Notes: generated from the sequence alone by a model not told the origin. A DNA stretch of 64,000 nt from Flavobacterium sp. (GCA_024644655.1 JAHEHJ010000007.1:56503-120502); one strand, 5' to 3'. Counted from the first letter of the stretch, positions 1 through 8,310 are shown. Program-made: numbers and translations.

Positions 1-1017
1 GGTAAATATGCGTTGAATAAGTATACAACCAAACTAGAACCTGTACCGACAACCAACTTAGTACTGAACTGGGCCGATGCGCGCAGTGAGTCGCACAACC
101 TAGACCACAACTTGTCTACGATTACCGTGCGTTCCCGAGACGGATTCCCATTCAACCTAGACGTGTCGCAAATCATACACGTGCCAGCCAACGAGGCACC
201 AAAAGTAATCGCACGTTTTGGTAGCATGACCAACCTAGTGTCGCAAGTACTAGAACCAACCATCGGGAACTACTTCCGTAACTCGGCTCAAGAAAGCGAT
301 GTGATTTCGTTCTTAAGCACTCGTAAAGAACGTCAAGAATCAGCACGTAACCACATCAAAGTGGTACTAGACGAATACAACGTAAATGCGGTAGATACGC
401 TTATCGGAGACATCGTACCACCCGATTCGCTTATGAAAACGTTGACCGATAGAAAGATAGCGGAAGAGGAACAAAAGACCTACCAAACCCAAAAAATGGC
501 ACAAGAACAACGCCAAGGGATGGAGAAAGAAACCGCTATTGCGGATATGCAGAAAGAAATCGTACGCGCATCTCAAAGTGTAGAGATTGCCCAACGTACC
601 GCTGATGCGACTGTAAAGAAAGCCGAAGGAGACGCAACCAGCTTGAAATTGAATGTGAATGCCGAAGCCGAAGCTACTAAAGCTAGAGCCGGTGCTCAAG
701 CCGAAGCGACTAAACTAAACGCCAGTGCCGAAGCGGAGAAAATCTCCAAAACCGGTTTGGCCGAAGCAGAGAAAATTATGGCCATCGGTAAATCAACAGC
801 CGAAGCCTACCAATTACAAGTATCGGCTATGGGTGGAGACAACTTTACCAAATACAAAATCACCGAAGAAATTGGTAAAGGCAACATCAAAGTAATTCCA
901 GACGTACTCATCTCAGGAACCAATGGCTCCGAAGGAGGCATCAGCGGATTACTAGGCATGAAACTCATGGAAATGATGGATGCCAAAAACGATTCCGAAA
1001 CGCCTAAGAAAAAATAG
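1..1017 (+). CDS. SPFH/band-7 (flotillin-like) protein, 5' truncated by window edge
   Basis: Frame open to base 1; SPFH-like region followed by long Ala/Glu-rich coiled coil (AEAEATKARAGAQAEATKLNASAEAEK) typical of flotillins. Confidence 0.85.
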   Translation, partial: GKYALNKYTTKLEPVPTTNLVLNWADARSESHNLDHNLSTITVRSRDGFPFNLDVSQIIHVPANEAPKVIARFGSMTNLVSQVLEPTIGNYFRNSAQESDVISFLSTRKERQESARNHIKVVLDEYNVNAVDTLIGDIVPPDSLMKTLTDRKIAEEEQKTYQTQKMAQEQRQGMEKETAIADMQKEIVRASQSVEIAQRTADATVKKAEGDATSLKLNVNAEAEATKARAGAQAEATKLNASAEAEKISKTGLAEAEKIMAIGKSTAEAYQLQVSAMGGDNFTKYKITEEIGKGNIKVIPDVLISGTNGSEGGISGLLGMKLMEMMDAKNDSETPKKK

Positions 1018-1037
1018 ACGTTTCCTATTCAAACAAA

Positions 1038-1064
1038 AACTCCGAGCACCACTCGGAGTTTTTT
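1038..1064 (+). terminator. Rho-independent terminator
   Basis: aactccgag..ctcggagtttttt hairpin plus T-run after the SPFH gene. Confidence 0.8.
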
Positions 1065-1082
1065 ATATAAATCAATTCCTTC

Positions 1083-1206
1083 TTTTGTCATGCCGACGAA
1101 GGAGGTATCACATCAACCTGAGTACGCATAAGTGATAACCTCAAAAGAAAACAAATTACGATCCCCAACTACTGTAAATTGCGACTGACAACTGAATACT
1201 GCAAAC
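1083..1206. repeat. ~125-bp intergenic repeat, copy A
   Basis: gtcatgccgacgaaggaggtatcacatcaacctgagtacgcataagtgataacc...ccccaactactg...ctgcgacttct, shared with copies near 1221 and 2545. Confidence 0.8.
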
Positions 1207-1220
1207 TGCGACTTCTCCCC

Positions 1221-1350
1221 AATCCTTGTCATGCCGACGAAGGAGGGATCACATCAAACTTAGCACGCATAAGTGATAACCCCAAAAGAAAACAAATTTC
1301 TATCCCCAACTACTGTCTACTGAGACTGCGACTAAAAGCTGAGACTTCTT
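1221..1350. repeat. ~125-bp intergenic repeat, copy B
   Basis: Same core as copy A with substitutions. Confidence 0.8.
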
Positions 1351-1352
1351 TC

Positions 1353-1405
1353 CCCCGCAACCGCGCGAAATGCAATTCGACGGAGTCAATCCTTTCGCGT
1401 GGTTT
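1353..1405 (+). repeat. REP-like hairpin repeat, copy 1
   Basis: cgcgaaatgcaattcgacggagtcaatcctttcgcg: imperfect hairpin (cgcgaaa/tttcgcg; att(c)gac/gtcaat). Confidence 0.75.
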
Positions 1406-1748
1406 CTAAACATCAAAGATTCTAAAAACAACAACATCATCAAGAATTCCTTTTTCTCCTGAATAATCTCTTGCACTACTTTATACATAGTCCTCGGGAT
1501 TGAATACCAAACCAGCCTGCACAGGATTGTCGTGAATATAATCGATTTTTTGTTTGATTACTTTATTGCTCCAAACTTAAATGGGTTTATTATCATGTCT
1601 CCAAACCTTTTTTCTTTTGACAATAAGCTAAGCTCTTCTGTAATAAATCTTTATACTCGTTTCGTATAAATACATCTAACCAGCCAACAACGGCAAAGCT
1701 TATACAATATAGACCCTTTGGATTATGGAATTTATAATTTCTGCTCAT
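1406..1748 (-). pseudogene. REP-associated tyrosine transposase (RAYT, Y1_Tnp/TnpA_REP) relic, internally deleted and frameshifted
   Basis: Minus-strand translation: MSRNYKFHNPKGLYCISFAVVGWLDVFIRNEYKDLLQKSLAYCQKKKGLE / WRHDNKPI*VWSNKVIKQKIDYIHDNPVQAGLVFNPEDYV*SSARDYSGEKGILDDVVVFRIFDV*. Confidence 0.85.
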
Positions 1749-1791
1749 AAATCATATTTACTGACTATGTAAAAGTAAGAATTTATTTCAA

Positions 1792-1846
1792 TAGTACCAT
1801 ACGAAAGGATTGACTCCGTCGAATTGCATTTCGTTCGGGAGCGGGG
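1792..1846 (-). repeat. REP-like hairpin repeat, copy 3 (inverted)
   Basis: acgaaaggattgactccgtcgaattgcatttcgttcgggagcgggg is the reverse complement of copies 1 and 2. Confidence 0.75.
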
Positions 1847-1937
1847 ATGCTTCGACCCGGAAAATTTAGAAATAGAAATAAAATAATTAATATTGCAAAC
1901 AATTTAGAGTAAACACCTAAAAATCAATTATAAAGCC

Positions 1938-1945
1938 TACCTTTG
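1938..1945 (+). promoter_or_regulatory. Bacteroidota -7 promoter box (TACCTTTG)
   Basis: TAnnTTTG match 20 nt upstream of the cold-shock gene. Confidence 0.6.
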
Positions 1946-1965
1946 CCTTTTAATAATTTATTTTT

Positions 1966-2157
1966 ATGAACGAAGGAACAATTAAATTTTTCAATGAAGC
2001 CAAAGGCTTCGGATTTATTACGCCAAGTAATGGTGGAGCAGACATATTTGTACATGCAACAGGCCTAAATGGCCAAGTACGTGAAAACGACAAAGTGTCT
2101 TATGATGTATCAAATGGTCAAAAAGGGCCAACTGCAACAAATGTAAACGTTATCTAA
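1966..2157 (+). CDS. Cold-shock domain protein
   Basis: GTIKFFNEAKGFGFITPSNGGADIFVHATGL: CSD RNP motifs. Confidence 0.95.
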   Translation: MNEGTIKFFNEAKGFGFITPSNGGADIFVHATGLNGQVRENDKVSYDVSNGQKGPTATNVNVI

Positions 2158-2186
2158 GATATATAGTTACAAGTGTTTATCAAAAG

Positions 2187-2213
2187 CCAATCCTTAGGAT
2201 TGGTTTTTTTTTG
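2187..2213 (+). terminator. Rho-independent terminator
   Basis: ccaatccttaggattggtttttttt. Confidence 0.85.
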
Positions 2214-2423
2214 TTTAGTACTTGAACAGTATGTCCAAGTTCATGCAAAACTATATGCAGAGCAGGCAATAAAACTGTAGAATAAATCATTGGAAAAACT
2301 CAAAACAACAATCTTAAACCATCAATTCGAAAACAAACCCGATCGCGCGGATTTGTACACGAGCTTGCTACTGCCAAAGGAAATCCGTGCCCGCAAACTA
2401 CTTCCCTGCTACTTTATGCACTG

Positions 2424-2475
2424 CCCCGCTAACGCTCGAAATGCAATTCGACGGAGTCAATCCTTTCGCGTGGTT
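2424..2475 (+). repeat. REP-like hairpin repeat, solo copy 2
   Basis: ccccgctaacgctcgaaatgcaattcgacggagtcaatcctttcgcgtgg, same as copy 1. Confidence 0.75.
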
Positions 2476-2544
2476 CTATTTTATACTCCTGTAAACTGCG
2501 ACTGACAACTGAATACTGAATACTGCAAACTGCGACTTCTTTCC

Positions 2545-2675
2545 CAAACCTTGTCATGCCAACGAAGGAGGTATCACATCAACCTGAGTACGCAAAAGTG
2601 ATAACCCCAAAAGATAACAAATTTCTATCCCCAACTACTGTCCACTGCGACTGAGACTAAAAACTGCGACTGCTC
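2545..2675. repeat. ~125-bp intergenic repeat, copy C
   Basis: gtcatgccaacgaaggaggtatcacatcaacctgagtacgcaaaagtgataaccccaaaagataacaaatttctatccccaactactg. Confidence 0.8.
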
Positions 2676-2684
2676 CCCATGCTA

Positions 2685-3269
2685 CTAGTATTTCGGAGTC
2701 TTACTCTGAATGGCATGAATCAAACTATCTTCACTGTGTATGGTAGTCTCAAATTCCTTTTTGTCTGGTAAATTATCCTTTTGATATTGAACCATTACGG
2801 GCAAAGTCAACACTATTTTTAATACGGTATGACAATCTTCTATAGACAGTTTTTTGTCATTTATAGTTGTATACAGACCTTTTAACTCCTTACTTTTTTC
2901 AAAATACTGTTGGTTGCTTTTCTCTAGTAAGGCAAGGATTCTTTTTCTAGTAACACTGTCTTTGATTACTTGTGCCTGATGGGTTGCAGTAGCATAATAA
3001 TTTTCAGACTTACTAGTATAGTTGTAGTATTTCTTGTGAATCTCACCCGTATCAAAATTTTCGATTTCAGTTTCGATTTTCTGCAATTCAGCCGACTTTG
3101 AAACTAAATCTTGGTAAACCTCTTCGACTAGATTTCCATTTGCACTCCCTCTAGAATACGATTTGTCTTTTAATGCTTCTGGAATTTCTTTAGTATTCTC
3201 TATAGGTGCCGTTTCTTTTTTACAAGAAATTATTGTGATAACAAGCAGTAATACAAGGGTTTTATTCAT
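2685..3269 (-). CDS. Hypothetical lipoprotein
   Basis: ORF with signal/lipobox MNKTLVLLLVITIISCKKE. Confidence 0.75.
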   Translation of the reverse strand: MNKTLVLLLVITIISCKKETAPIENTKEIPEALKDKSYSRGSANGNLVEEVYQDLVSKSAELQKIETEIENFDTGEIHKKYYNYTSKSENYYATATHQAQVIKDSVTRKRILALLEKSNQQYFEKSKELKGLYTTINDKKLSIEDCHTVLKIVLTLPVMVQYQKDNLPDKKEFETTIHSEDSLIHAIQSKTPKY

Positions 3270-3520
3270 TATTCTTGAAGTTATAAATTAAGTTAATATC
3301 CGCATTATTAAGCATCAAATTAGTAGTGAAATTCTTCCAAATATACTAATTTTTTCTCAAATACCAATCCGTTTTTGGGACTCTCAAAGTGACTTTTTCA
3401 CCCCAAAAGGAACATCTTTCCAATTCCCTAGGACGACTTTTTAGCTCCGTCAAGGTGGAGTTACATGTAGGTCAGGACGGAGGGAAATCTCTGTCAGCAC
3501 GTTCTGGCGAAAAGTTTCGT

Positions 3521-3559
3521 AAAAAAAGCCCCAAGAAGACAGGCTCCTCGGGGCTTTTA
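3521..3559 (-). terminator. Rho-independent terminator (minus orientation)
   Basis: Minus strand: aaaagccccgaggagcctgtcttcttggggcttttttt. Confidence 0.75.
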
Positions 3560-3598
3560 TATACATAAAATTTTAAATTGGATAGAATAGAGAGGGCG

Positions 3599-3802
3599 TT
3601 AACTAACACAAGGGACCCAACACGCATTCCTGCACCTTGAAACATACACAGTAACTTTCGTGGCTACACGTTGCGTTACAGTCATAGCATCACATACTAC
3701 TTCCACTCTACTCGCTTGGTGGTATACTCCACCCAAAACAAGACCACCCAAGTCTGCCACAGCCAACATTACATACTCTAGTATTCCAATCCAAAGTTCC
3801 AT
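3599..3802 (-). CDS. Possible 67-aa small protein with Cys-containing C-terminus
   Basis: ORF ends about 40 nt before a minus-strand terminator; competing plus-strand ORF 3660..3854. Confidence 0.35.
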   Translation of the reverse strand: MELWIGILEYVMLAVADLGGLVLGGVYHQASRVEVVCDAMTVTQRVATKVTVYVSRCRNACWVPCVS

Positions 3803-4120
3803 AGGTTTCGTTTTAGGTTTAGCTATTAGACTCTTAAAAAGGGAAAAGGTTTAATTAGAGGGAAAAAAAGGTGGTTGATTGTAGGTGGTTGGTGGTAGGT
3901 TTTAGGTGGTTGGCAGTAGGCAGAATACACTCATAATCTCTTATTACTTCCAATTTCAAATTTCACAATTCGTAAATCGAATATCATAAATCGTATATAG
4001 GATCTCTATTATTTCCGTAAATTTACAATTCACCACTAAGGCAATACTTTAGACAATCTTTAGAATCCACTAAGTAATTTTAAATAGTAAACGTATAATC
4101 TTTGCTAAAACTAAAATAAT

Positions 4121-4597
4121 ATGATAGCCTCAACACACCTTCATGCGATGGTAATTCATTTTCCCATTGCATTACTTATAATCGGGTTTTTAAGTGAATT
4201 ACTCAGTCTTTTACTAAAGAAACCTTTTTTTAATCAAGCGGCTTTTTACTTATTAATAGTAGGTACTTTTGGAACTATTGTAGCCTATCTATCAGGTGAT
4301 GCTGCAGGCGAAGGTATGGAAGAAGGAACTTTAGGAAAAGCCATAGGGATGCATGAAGAAGCTGCATTGATAACCTTGTGGTTAACCATACTTACATGCT
4401 TAGTATATAGCGCAATACTGATTTTTAAATACCAAAACAAATGGTCAAAATTAATTAGTGTATTACTATTTGCTATGGTAATTGGAGCAGTTACTCGTAC
4501 AGCCTATTTAGGCGGACAATTGGTTTACAAACATGGAGCTGGTGTAGAGTTGGGATTACCTACTTTTAACGAAGCTGACAGTAATTCAAATCCGTAA
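4121..4597 (+). CDS. DUF2231-like multi-pass membrane protein
   Basis: THLHAMVIHFPIALLIIGFL...MHEEAALITLW...RTAYLGGQLVYKHG; several TM segments. Confidence 0.7.
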   Translation: MIASTHLHAMVIHFPIALLIIGFLSELLSLLLKKPFFNQAAFYLLIVGTFGTIVAYLSGDAAGEGMEEGTLGKAIGMHEEAALITLWLTILTCLVYSAILIFKYQNKWSKLISVLLFAMVIGAVTRTAYLGGQLVYKHGAGVELGLPTFNEADSNSNP

Positions 4598-4621
4598 AAG
4601 AGTTCTTAAATAAAAAAACAA

Positions 4622-5299
4622 ATGAGAATTTTAATAGTAGAAGACGAATCGGCTATTTCAGGTTTCTTAAAGGAAGGACTGGAAGAAGAAGGTTTTGCCG
4701 TAGATGTAGCAGATAATGGAAGAAAAGGTCTTGAGCTAGCATTAGATTATATAGATGAATATGATGTAATGCTATTGGATTGGATGTTGCCCGGTGTCAG
4801 TGGCATCGAAATTTGTCGCAGCGTTCGGAAAGTAAACCAAGTGGTTCCAATTATTTTCTTAACCGCTAAAAACACCGTTGACGATACCGTTTTTGGATTA
4901 GAAACAGGTGCCAACGACTATTTAAAAAAACCTTTTGCTTTCGAAGAATTAGTAGCCCGCATTAGAGTATTAATGCGTAAAAATACTGGCGAACAAAACG
5001 TTTTTACAACTGGGGATATTCAGTTGAATATTGAAGTACATGAAGTTACCAAAGCAGGAAAACAAATCATATTAACCCAAAAAGAATTTGCGCTATTAGA
5101 GTTATTACTTCGCAACAAAGGTAAAGTGTGCCGGCGTACCCGAATCATGGAAAAAATATGGGATGTGCATTTTGACAAAGACACCGCAGTAATTGACGTT
5201 TTCATCAATGGCTTGCGCAAAAAACTAGATGATAAAGACTCCGAATCTTTTATCCAAACCATAAGGGGTGTCGGATATCGAATTACTATTGAAGAATGA
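4622..5299 (+). CDS. OmpR-family response regulator
   Basis: REC domain (MRILIVEDE, LLDWMLPG, LKKPF) plus winged helix (IRGVGYRI). Confidence 0.97.
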   Translation: MRILIVEDESAISGFLKEGLEEEGFAVDVADNGRKGLELALDYIDEYDVMLLDWMLPGVSGIEICRSVRKVNQVVPIIFLTAKNTVDDTVFGLETGANDYLKKPFAFEELVARIRVLMRKNTGEQNVFTTGDIQLNIEVHEVTKAGKQIILTQKEFALLELLLRNKGKVCRRTRIMEKIWDVHFDKDTAVIDVFINGLRKKLDDKDSESFIQTIRGVGYRITIEE

Positions 5300-6672
5300 A
5301 ATTAAGCTTTAAAAAAAGAATAGCTACTTATAACTTGATTGCAATTGCAACATTAACTGCAATTGCATTTATTGGTATTTATGCCGTTGTATACTATACT
5401 TCATACAAGCACTTAGACGACGATATCTTTACCGAAAAATCAGAAGTGTTCTCCAATTTGGATTGGGATGATGATGCCATTATCATGAACAAAATGCCCG
5501 AATGGGAAGAAGCAGAACACAAGCAAATAGAAGTCAACCCAACCTTTATACAGATTGTTGATATAAATGGTGAAACTATTTTTAAATCGGCTAACCTTCA
5601 GAAAAATCACTTTCTCTTTAATCCCAAAAATAAAACAACCGTTTTCTATAACGCAACAATCAACAAACAAAAAATAAGACAAGGACAGTTTCCTATATTC
5701 AATGACGATAGAAAAATAATTGGACAACTTACCATTGGTGTATCACAACAAGAATCCTATAACGTATTACACAATCTACTAATTGTGCTGCTCACCACTT
5801 ATATTGTAATCATTTCGATTTTATATTTCATTATGATCTTTGTGGCTTCCAAAGCCATCGCTCCTATAAATCAATTGATTCAATCAGCTTCTCAAATTAA
5901 TTATGCCAACATCAATTCTCGCTTACCATTACCTGAAAACGCGGATGAAATCCATCAATTAGCAACAACTATTAATGAATTATTGAGTCGATTGGAAAAC
6001 AGCTTTTACCAACAAAAACAATTTACTTCCGATGCTTCACATGAAATGCAAACACCTTTAGCAGGAATCAAGGGTATCATTGAAGTACTTCTGCGAAAAC
6101 CAAGAACCCCAGAGCGGTATGAGGAAAAAATGAGAGAAGTGTTAGTGCAAACCAATCGTTTATCCCAATTACATGACCAATTATTGCAATTGGCACGTTT
6201 AGAATCATCAGTTCTTGTAGCAAAGAAGGAACAAATCTATTTGGCTGAGACCGTTGAAAAAACTATAAAAAATCATAAAGAACATAGCAATAGCAATGCA
6301 ATACAAATTCAGAACAATATCCCCACAGCAACAATAGTATGGTCTGACAACCTATTGTTAGAAATGATACTAGATAACTTAATCTCCAATGCTATTAAAT
6401 ATAATAAAACAAGGGGAAACATCTTCATCAATTGGGACCAACCAAAAAGAACCTTAAGTATTACAGATGAAGGCATAGGCATTGATTCTGACCAACTACC
6501 ATTCCTGTTTAACCGCTTCTTTAGAGCCGATGATTCCCGAAGTTCTAAAATCCCTGGAAACGGTTTAGGCCTTTCTATTGCAAAGCGTTTGTGTGATACT
6601 CAAAATATCCAACTATCAGTAAGTAGCATAAAAAGCAAAGGCACTACTTTTCTACTACAATTTCCTGCCTAA
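5296..6672 (+). CDS. Sensor histidine kinase (HAMP, HisKA, HATPase_c)
   Basis: DASHEMQTPLAGI H-box, GNGLGLSIAKRL G-box; 4-nt overlap with the regulator. Confidence 0.97.
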   Translation: MKLSFKKRIATYNLIAIATLTAIAFIGIYAVVYYTSYKHLDDDIFTEKSEVFSNLDWDDDAIIMNKMPEWEEAEHKQIEVNPTFIQIVDINGETIFKSANLQKNHFLFNPKNKTTVFYNATINKQKIRQGQFPIFNDDRKIIGQLTIGVSQQESYNVLHNLLIVLLTTYIVIISILYFIMIFVASKAIAPINQLIQSASQINYANINSRLPLPENADEIHQLATTINELLSRLENSFYQQKQFTSDASHEMQTPLAGIKGIIEVLLRKPRTPERYEEKMREVLVQTNRLSQLHDQLLQLARLESSVLVAKKEQIYLAETVEKTIKNHKEHSNSNAIQIQNNIPTATIVWSDNLLLEMILDNLISNAIKYNKTRGNIFINWDQPKRTLSITDEGIGIDSDQLPFLFNRFFRADDSRSSKIPGNGLGLSIAKRLCDTQNIQLSVSSIKSKGTTFLLQFPA

Positions 6673-6762
6673 AACTTTAGCTGATTTTAAGATTACACTT
6701 AGAAAAGGTAAAGACGACCCGTCTGACCTTTACACTATTATAAATCTTTAATCAGTTATCTC

Positions 6763-6978
6763 ATGAAAACGAAAATCATCACCTTAGGCGTACTTCTTGT
6801 AGCACTCCACTTTACTTCTTGTAAAAACAACGAAGCACCAGCACCAGAAACTCCAACAACCACAGTGGCACCAACTCAAGTTGATACAACAAATCAAACT
6901 GCTGCTACTCCTAAAGATTCTATTGTACCAACAGAAAAAGGAGAAAAAGAAGCCAACGAAAAAAATGAAAAAGAGTAA
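6763..6978 (+). CDS. Small lipoprotein, Pro/Thr and Glu/Lys rich
   Basis: Lipobox LHFTSCKNN. Confidence 0.75.
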   Translation: MKTKIITLGVLLVALHFTSCKNNEAPAPETPTTTVAPTQVDTTNQTAATPKDSIVPTEKGEKEANEKNEKE

Positions 6979-7005
6979 TTAATCACTGAAATAAAAATTG
7001 ATATC

Positions 7006-7719
7006 ATGAAAAAAACCGGAATTCTATTTTGCCTTTTGGCAACCGTCAGCCTTTCTTTAAATTCTTGTAAAAACGCTGAGGAAAATAAATCAGAAATGAA
7101 AACTCCAGTAGATGCTATGGCCTCTGCAGAAAAATCGGCTATGCCTACAATGAACACCGCAGAAGCTAAAGTAAAGACCATAACCGACTTGCAAGAAGCT
7201 TTTAATGGTGAATCTAATGCTACAGCTCGATACGCAGCCTTTTCTAAAAAAGCAGCCGAGGAAGGACATAAGGAAATTGCTTTATTATTTAAAGCAGCCT
7301 CACTAGCAGAGAAAGTACATGCAGGGAATCACAAAGCGGTACTAGAAGAAATGGGTGTTGCAGTAACGCCAGCAACTATTGATATTAAAGTACTATCAAC
7401 TAAAGAAAACTTAGAGTTTGCCATTAAGGGTGAAACCTATGAAGCCACAACTATGTATCCCAACTTTCTTAAAGATGCCAATACAGCTGGAAATCAGTTA
7501 GCTTTAATAAGCTTAAACTATGCCTATAAAACCGAGAAAAAACACAAAGAATTCTACGAACAAGCTTTAGCGGCATTAAATAGCAACAAGGCAAATACCT
7601 TACCATCTACTTATTTTGTATGCCCAACTTGTGGTAATACCTATGAGACTACAGCACCAAAACGTTGTGGAATATCTATGACCAGCGGCGAAAAATTTGT
7701 AACAATCAATTCACTTTAA
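7006..7719 (+). CDS. Rubrerythrin-family lipoprotein with degenerate rubredoxin-like tail
   Basis: Lipobox SLNSCKN; ferritin-like helices NGESNATARY, AEKVHAGNHKAVLEEM, KGETYEATTMY, KTEKKHKEFY; C-terminal CPTCGNTYETTAPKRCGIS. Confidence 0.9.
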   Translation: MKKTGILFCLLATVSLSLNSCKNAEENKSEMKTPVDAMASAEKSAMPTMNTAEAKVKTITDLQEAFNGESNATARYAAFSKKAAEEGHKEIALLFKAASLAEKVHAGNHKAVLEEMGVAVTPATIDIKVLSTKENLEFAIKGETYEATTMYPNFLKDANTAGNQLALISLNYAYKTEKKHKEFYEQALAALNSNKANTLPSTYFVCPTCGNTYETTAPKRCGISMTSGEKFVTINSL

Positions 7720-7731
7720 AGTTTAGAAATC

Positions 7732-8238
7732 ATGGATCAAACCCATATACATTTATTAATTACACACCTACCCATTTTTGGCTCACTTTTAGGAACTTTA
7801 GTATTGGGCTATGGTATGTGGAAAAAAAGTGATTCCACTCAGTTGGCATCCTATTATGTCCTTATAATATCAGCTTTAGGGGCTGTAATAGCTTACGTAA
7901 CAGGTGAAGGAGCAGAAGAAACAGTAGAGAACATCCAAGGGGTTTCAGAAAATGCAATAGAACAACATGCTGATTTTGCAGTATATGCTTTAATAGCACT
8001 AATAGCGGTAGGAATTGTTTCATTACTAGGTGTTTATTTTAAGATAATTAAAAGCTCTTTTGCAAAACCAGTAGCTACAGTAACCCTAGTAGTAGCTTTA
8101 CTAAGTTTTGGTTTGGTAGCTCGTACCGGTTATTTGGGGGGCCAAATCAGACATACTGAAATTGCATCAGGCACCTCACAGACTTCTGTCGAACAAGGTG
8201 GTGAACAAGGCGGTGAACAAGGTGGAGATGATGACTAG
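7732..8238 (+). CDS. DUF2231-like membrane protein, paralogue of 4121..4597
   Basis: THIHLLITHLPIFGSLLG...IEQHADFAVYAL...ARTGYLGGQIRH. Confidence 0.7.
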   Translation: MDQTHIHLLITHLPIFGSLLGTLVLGYGMWKKSDSTQLASYYVLIISALGAVIAYVTGEGAEETVENIQGVSENAIEQHADFAVYALIALIAVGIVSLLGVYFKIIKSSFAKPVATVTLVVALLSFGLVARTGYLGGQIRHTEIASGTSQTSVEQGGEQGGEQGGDDD

Positions 8239-8262
8239 TATCCTAAATTTGTATACTAATCC

Positions 8263-8296
8263 AAAAAAAGCGATTCCTTTCGGATTCGCTTTTTTA
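8263..8296 (+). terminator. Rho-independent terminator
   Basis: aaaaaaagcgattcctttcggattcgctttttt. Confidence 0.8.
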
Positions 8297-8302
8297 TAAG
8301 CC

Positions 8303-8310
8303 TACATTTG
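8303..8310 (+). promoter_or_regulatory. -7 promoter box (TACATTTG) of VIT1 gene
   Basis: TAnnTTTG match 30 nt upstream of ATG, directly after a terminator. Confidence 0.6.

Noticed and set aside
1179-1409. 76-aa plus-strand ORF
   Set aside because: Runs through the ~125-bp repeat and a REP copy; composition reflects the repeats, not coding.
1300-1488. 62-aa minus-strand ORF
   Set aside because: Out of frame with the RAYT C-terminal remnant that explains most of this interval.
2290-2505. 71-aa plus-strand ORF
   Set aside because: Its 3' half is REP copy 2; no start signal or recognisable family.
3850-3930. ggtggttg/ggttggtgg-rich stretch as a G-quadruplex
   Set aside because: Only two-G runs with long spacing; resembles low-complexity intergenic DNA also seen in complementary form near 10340-10390.
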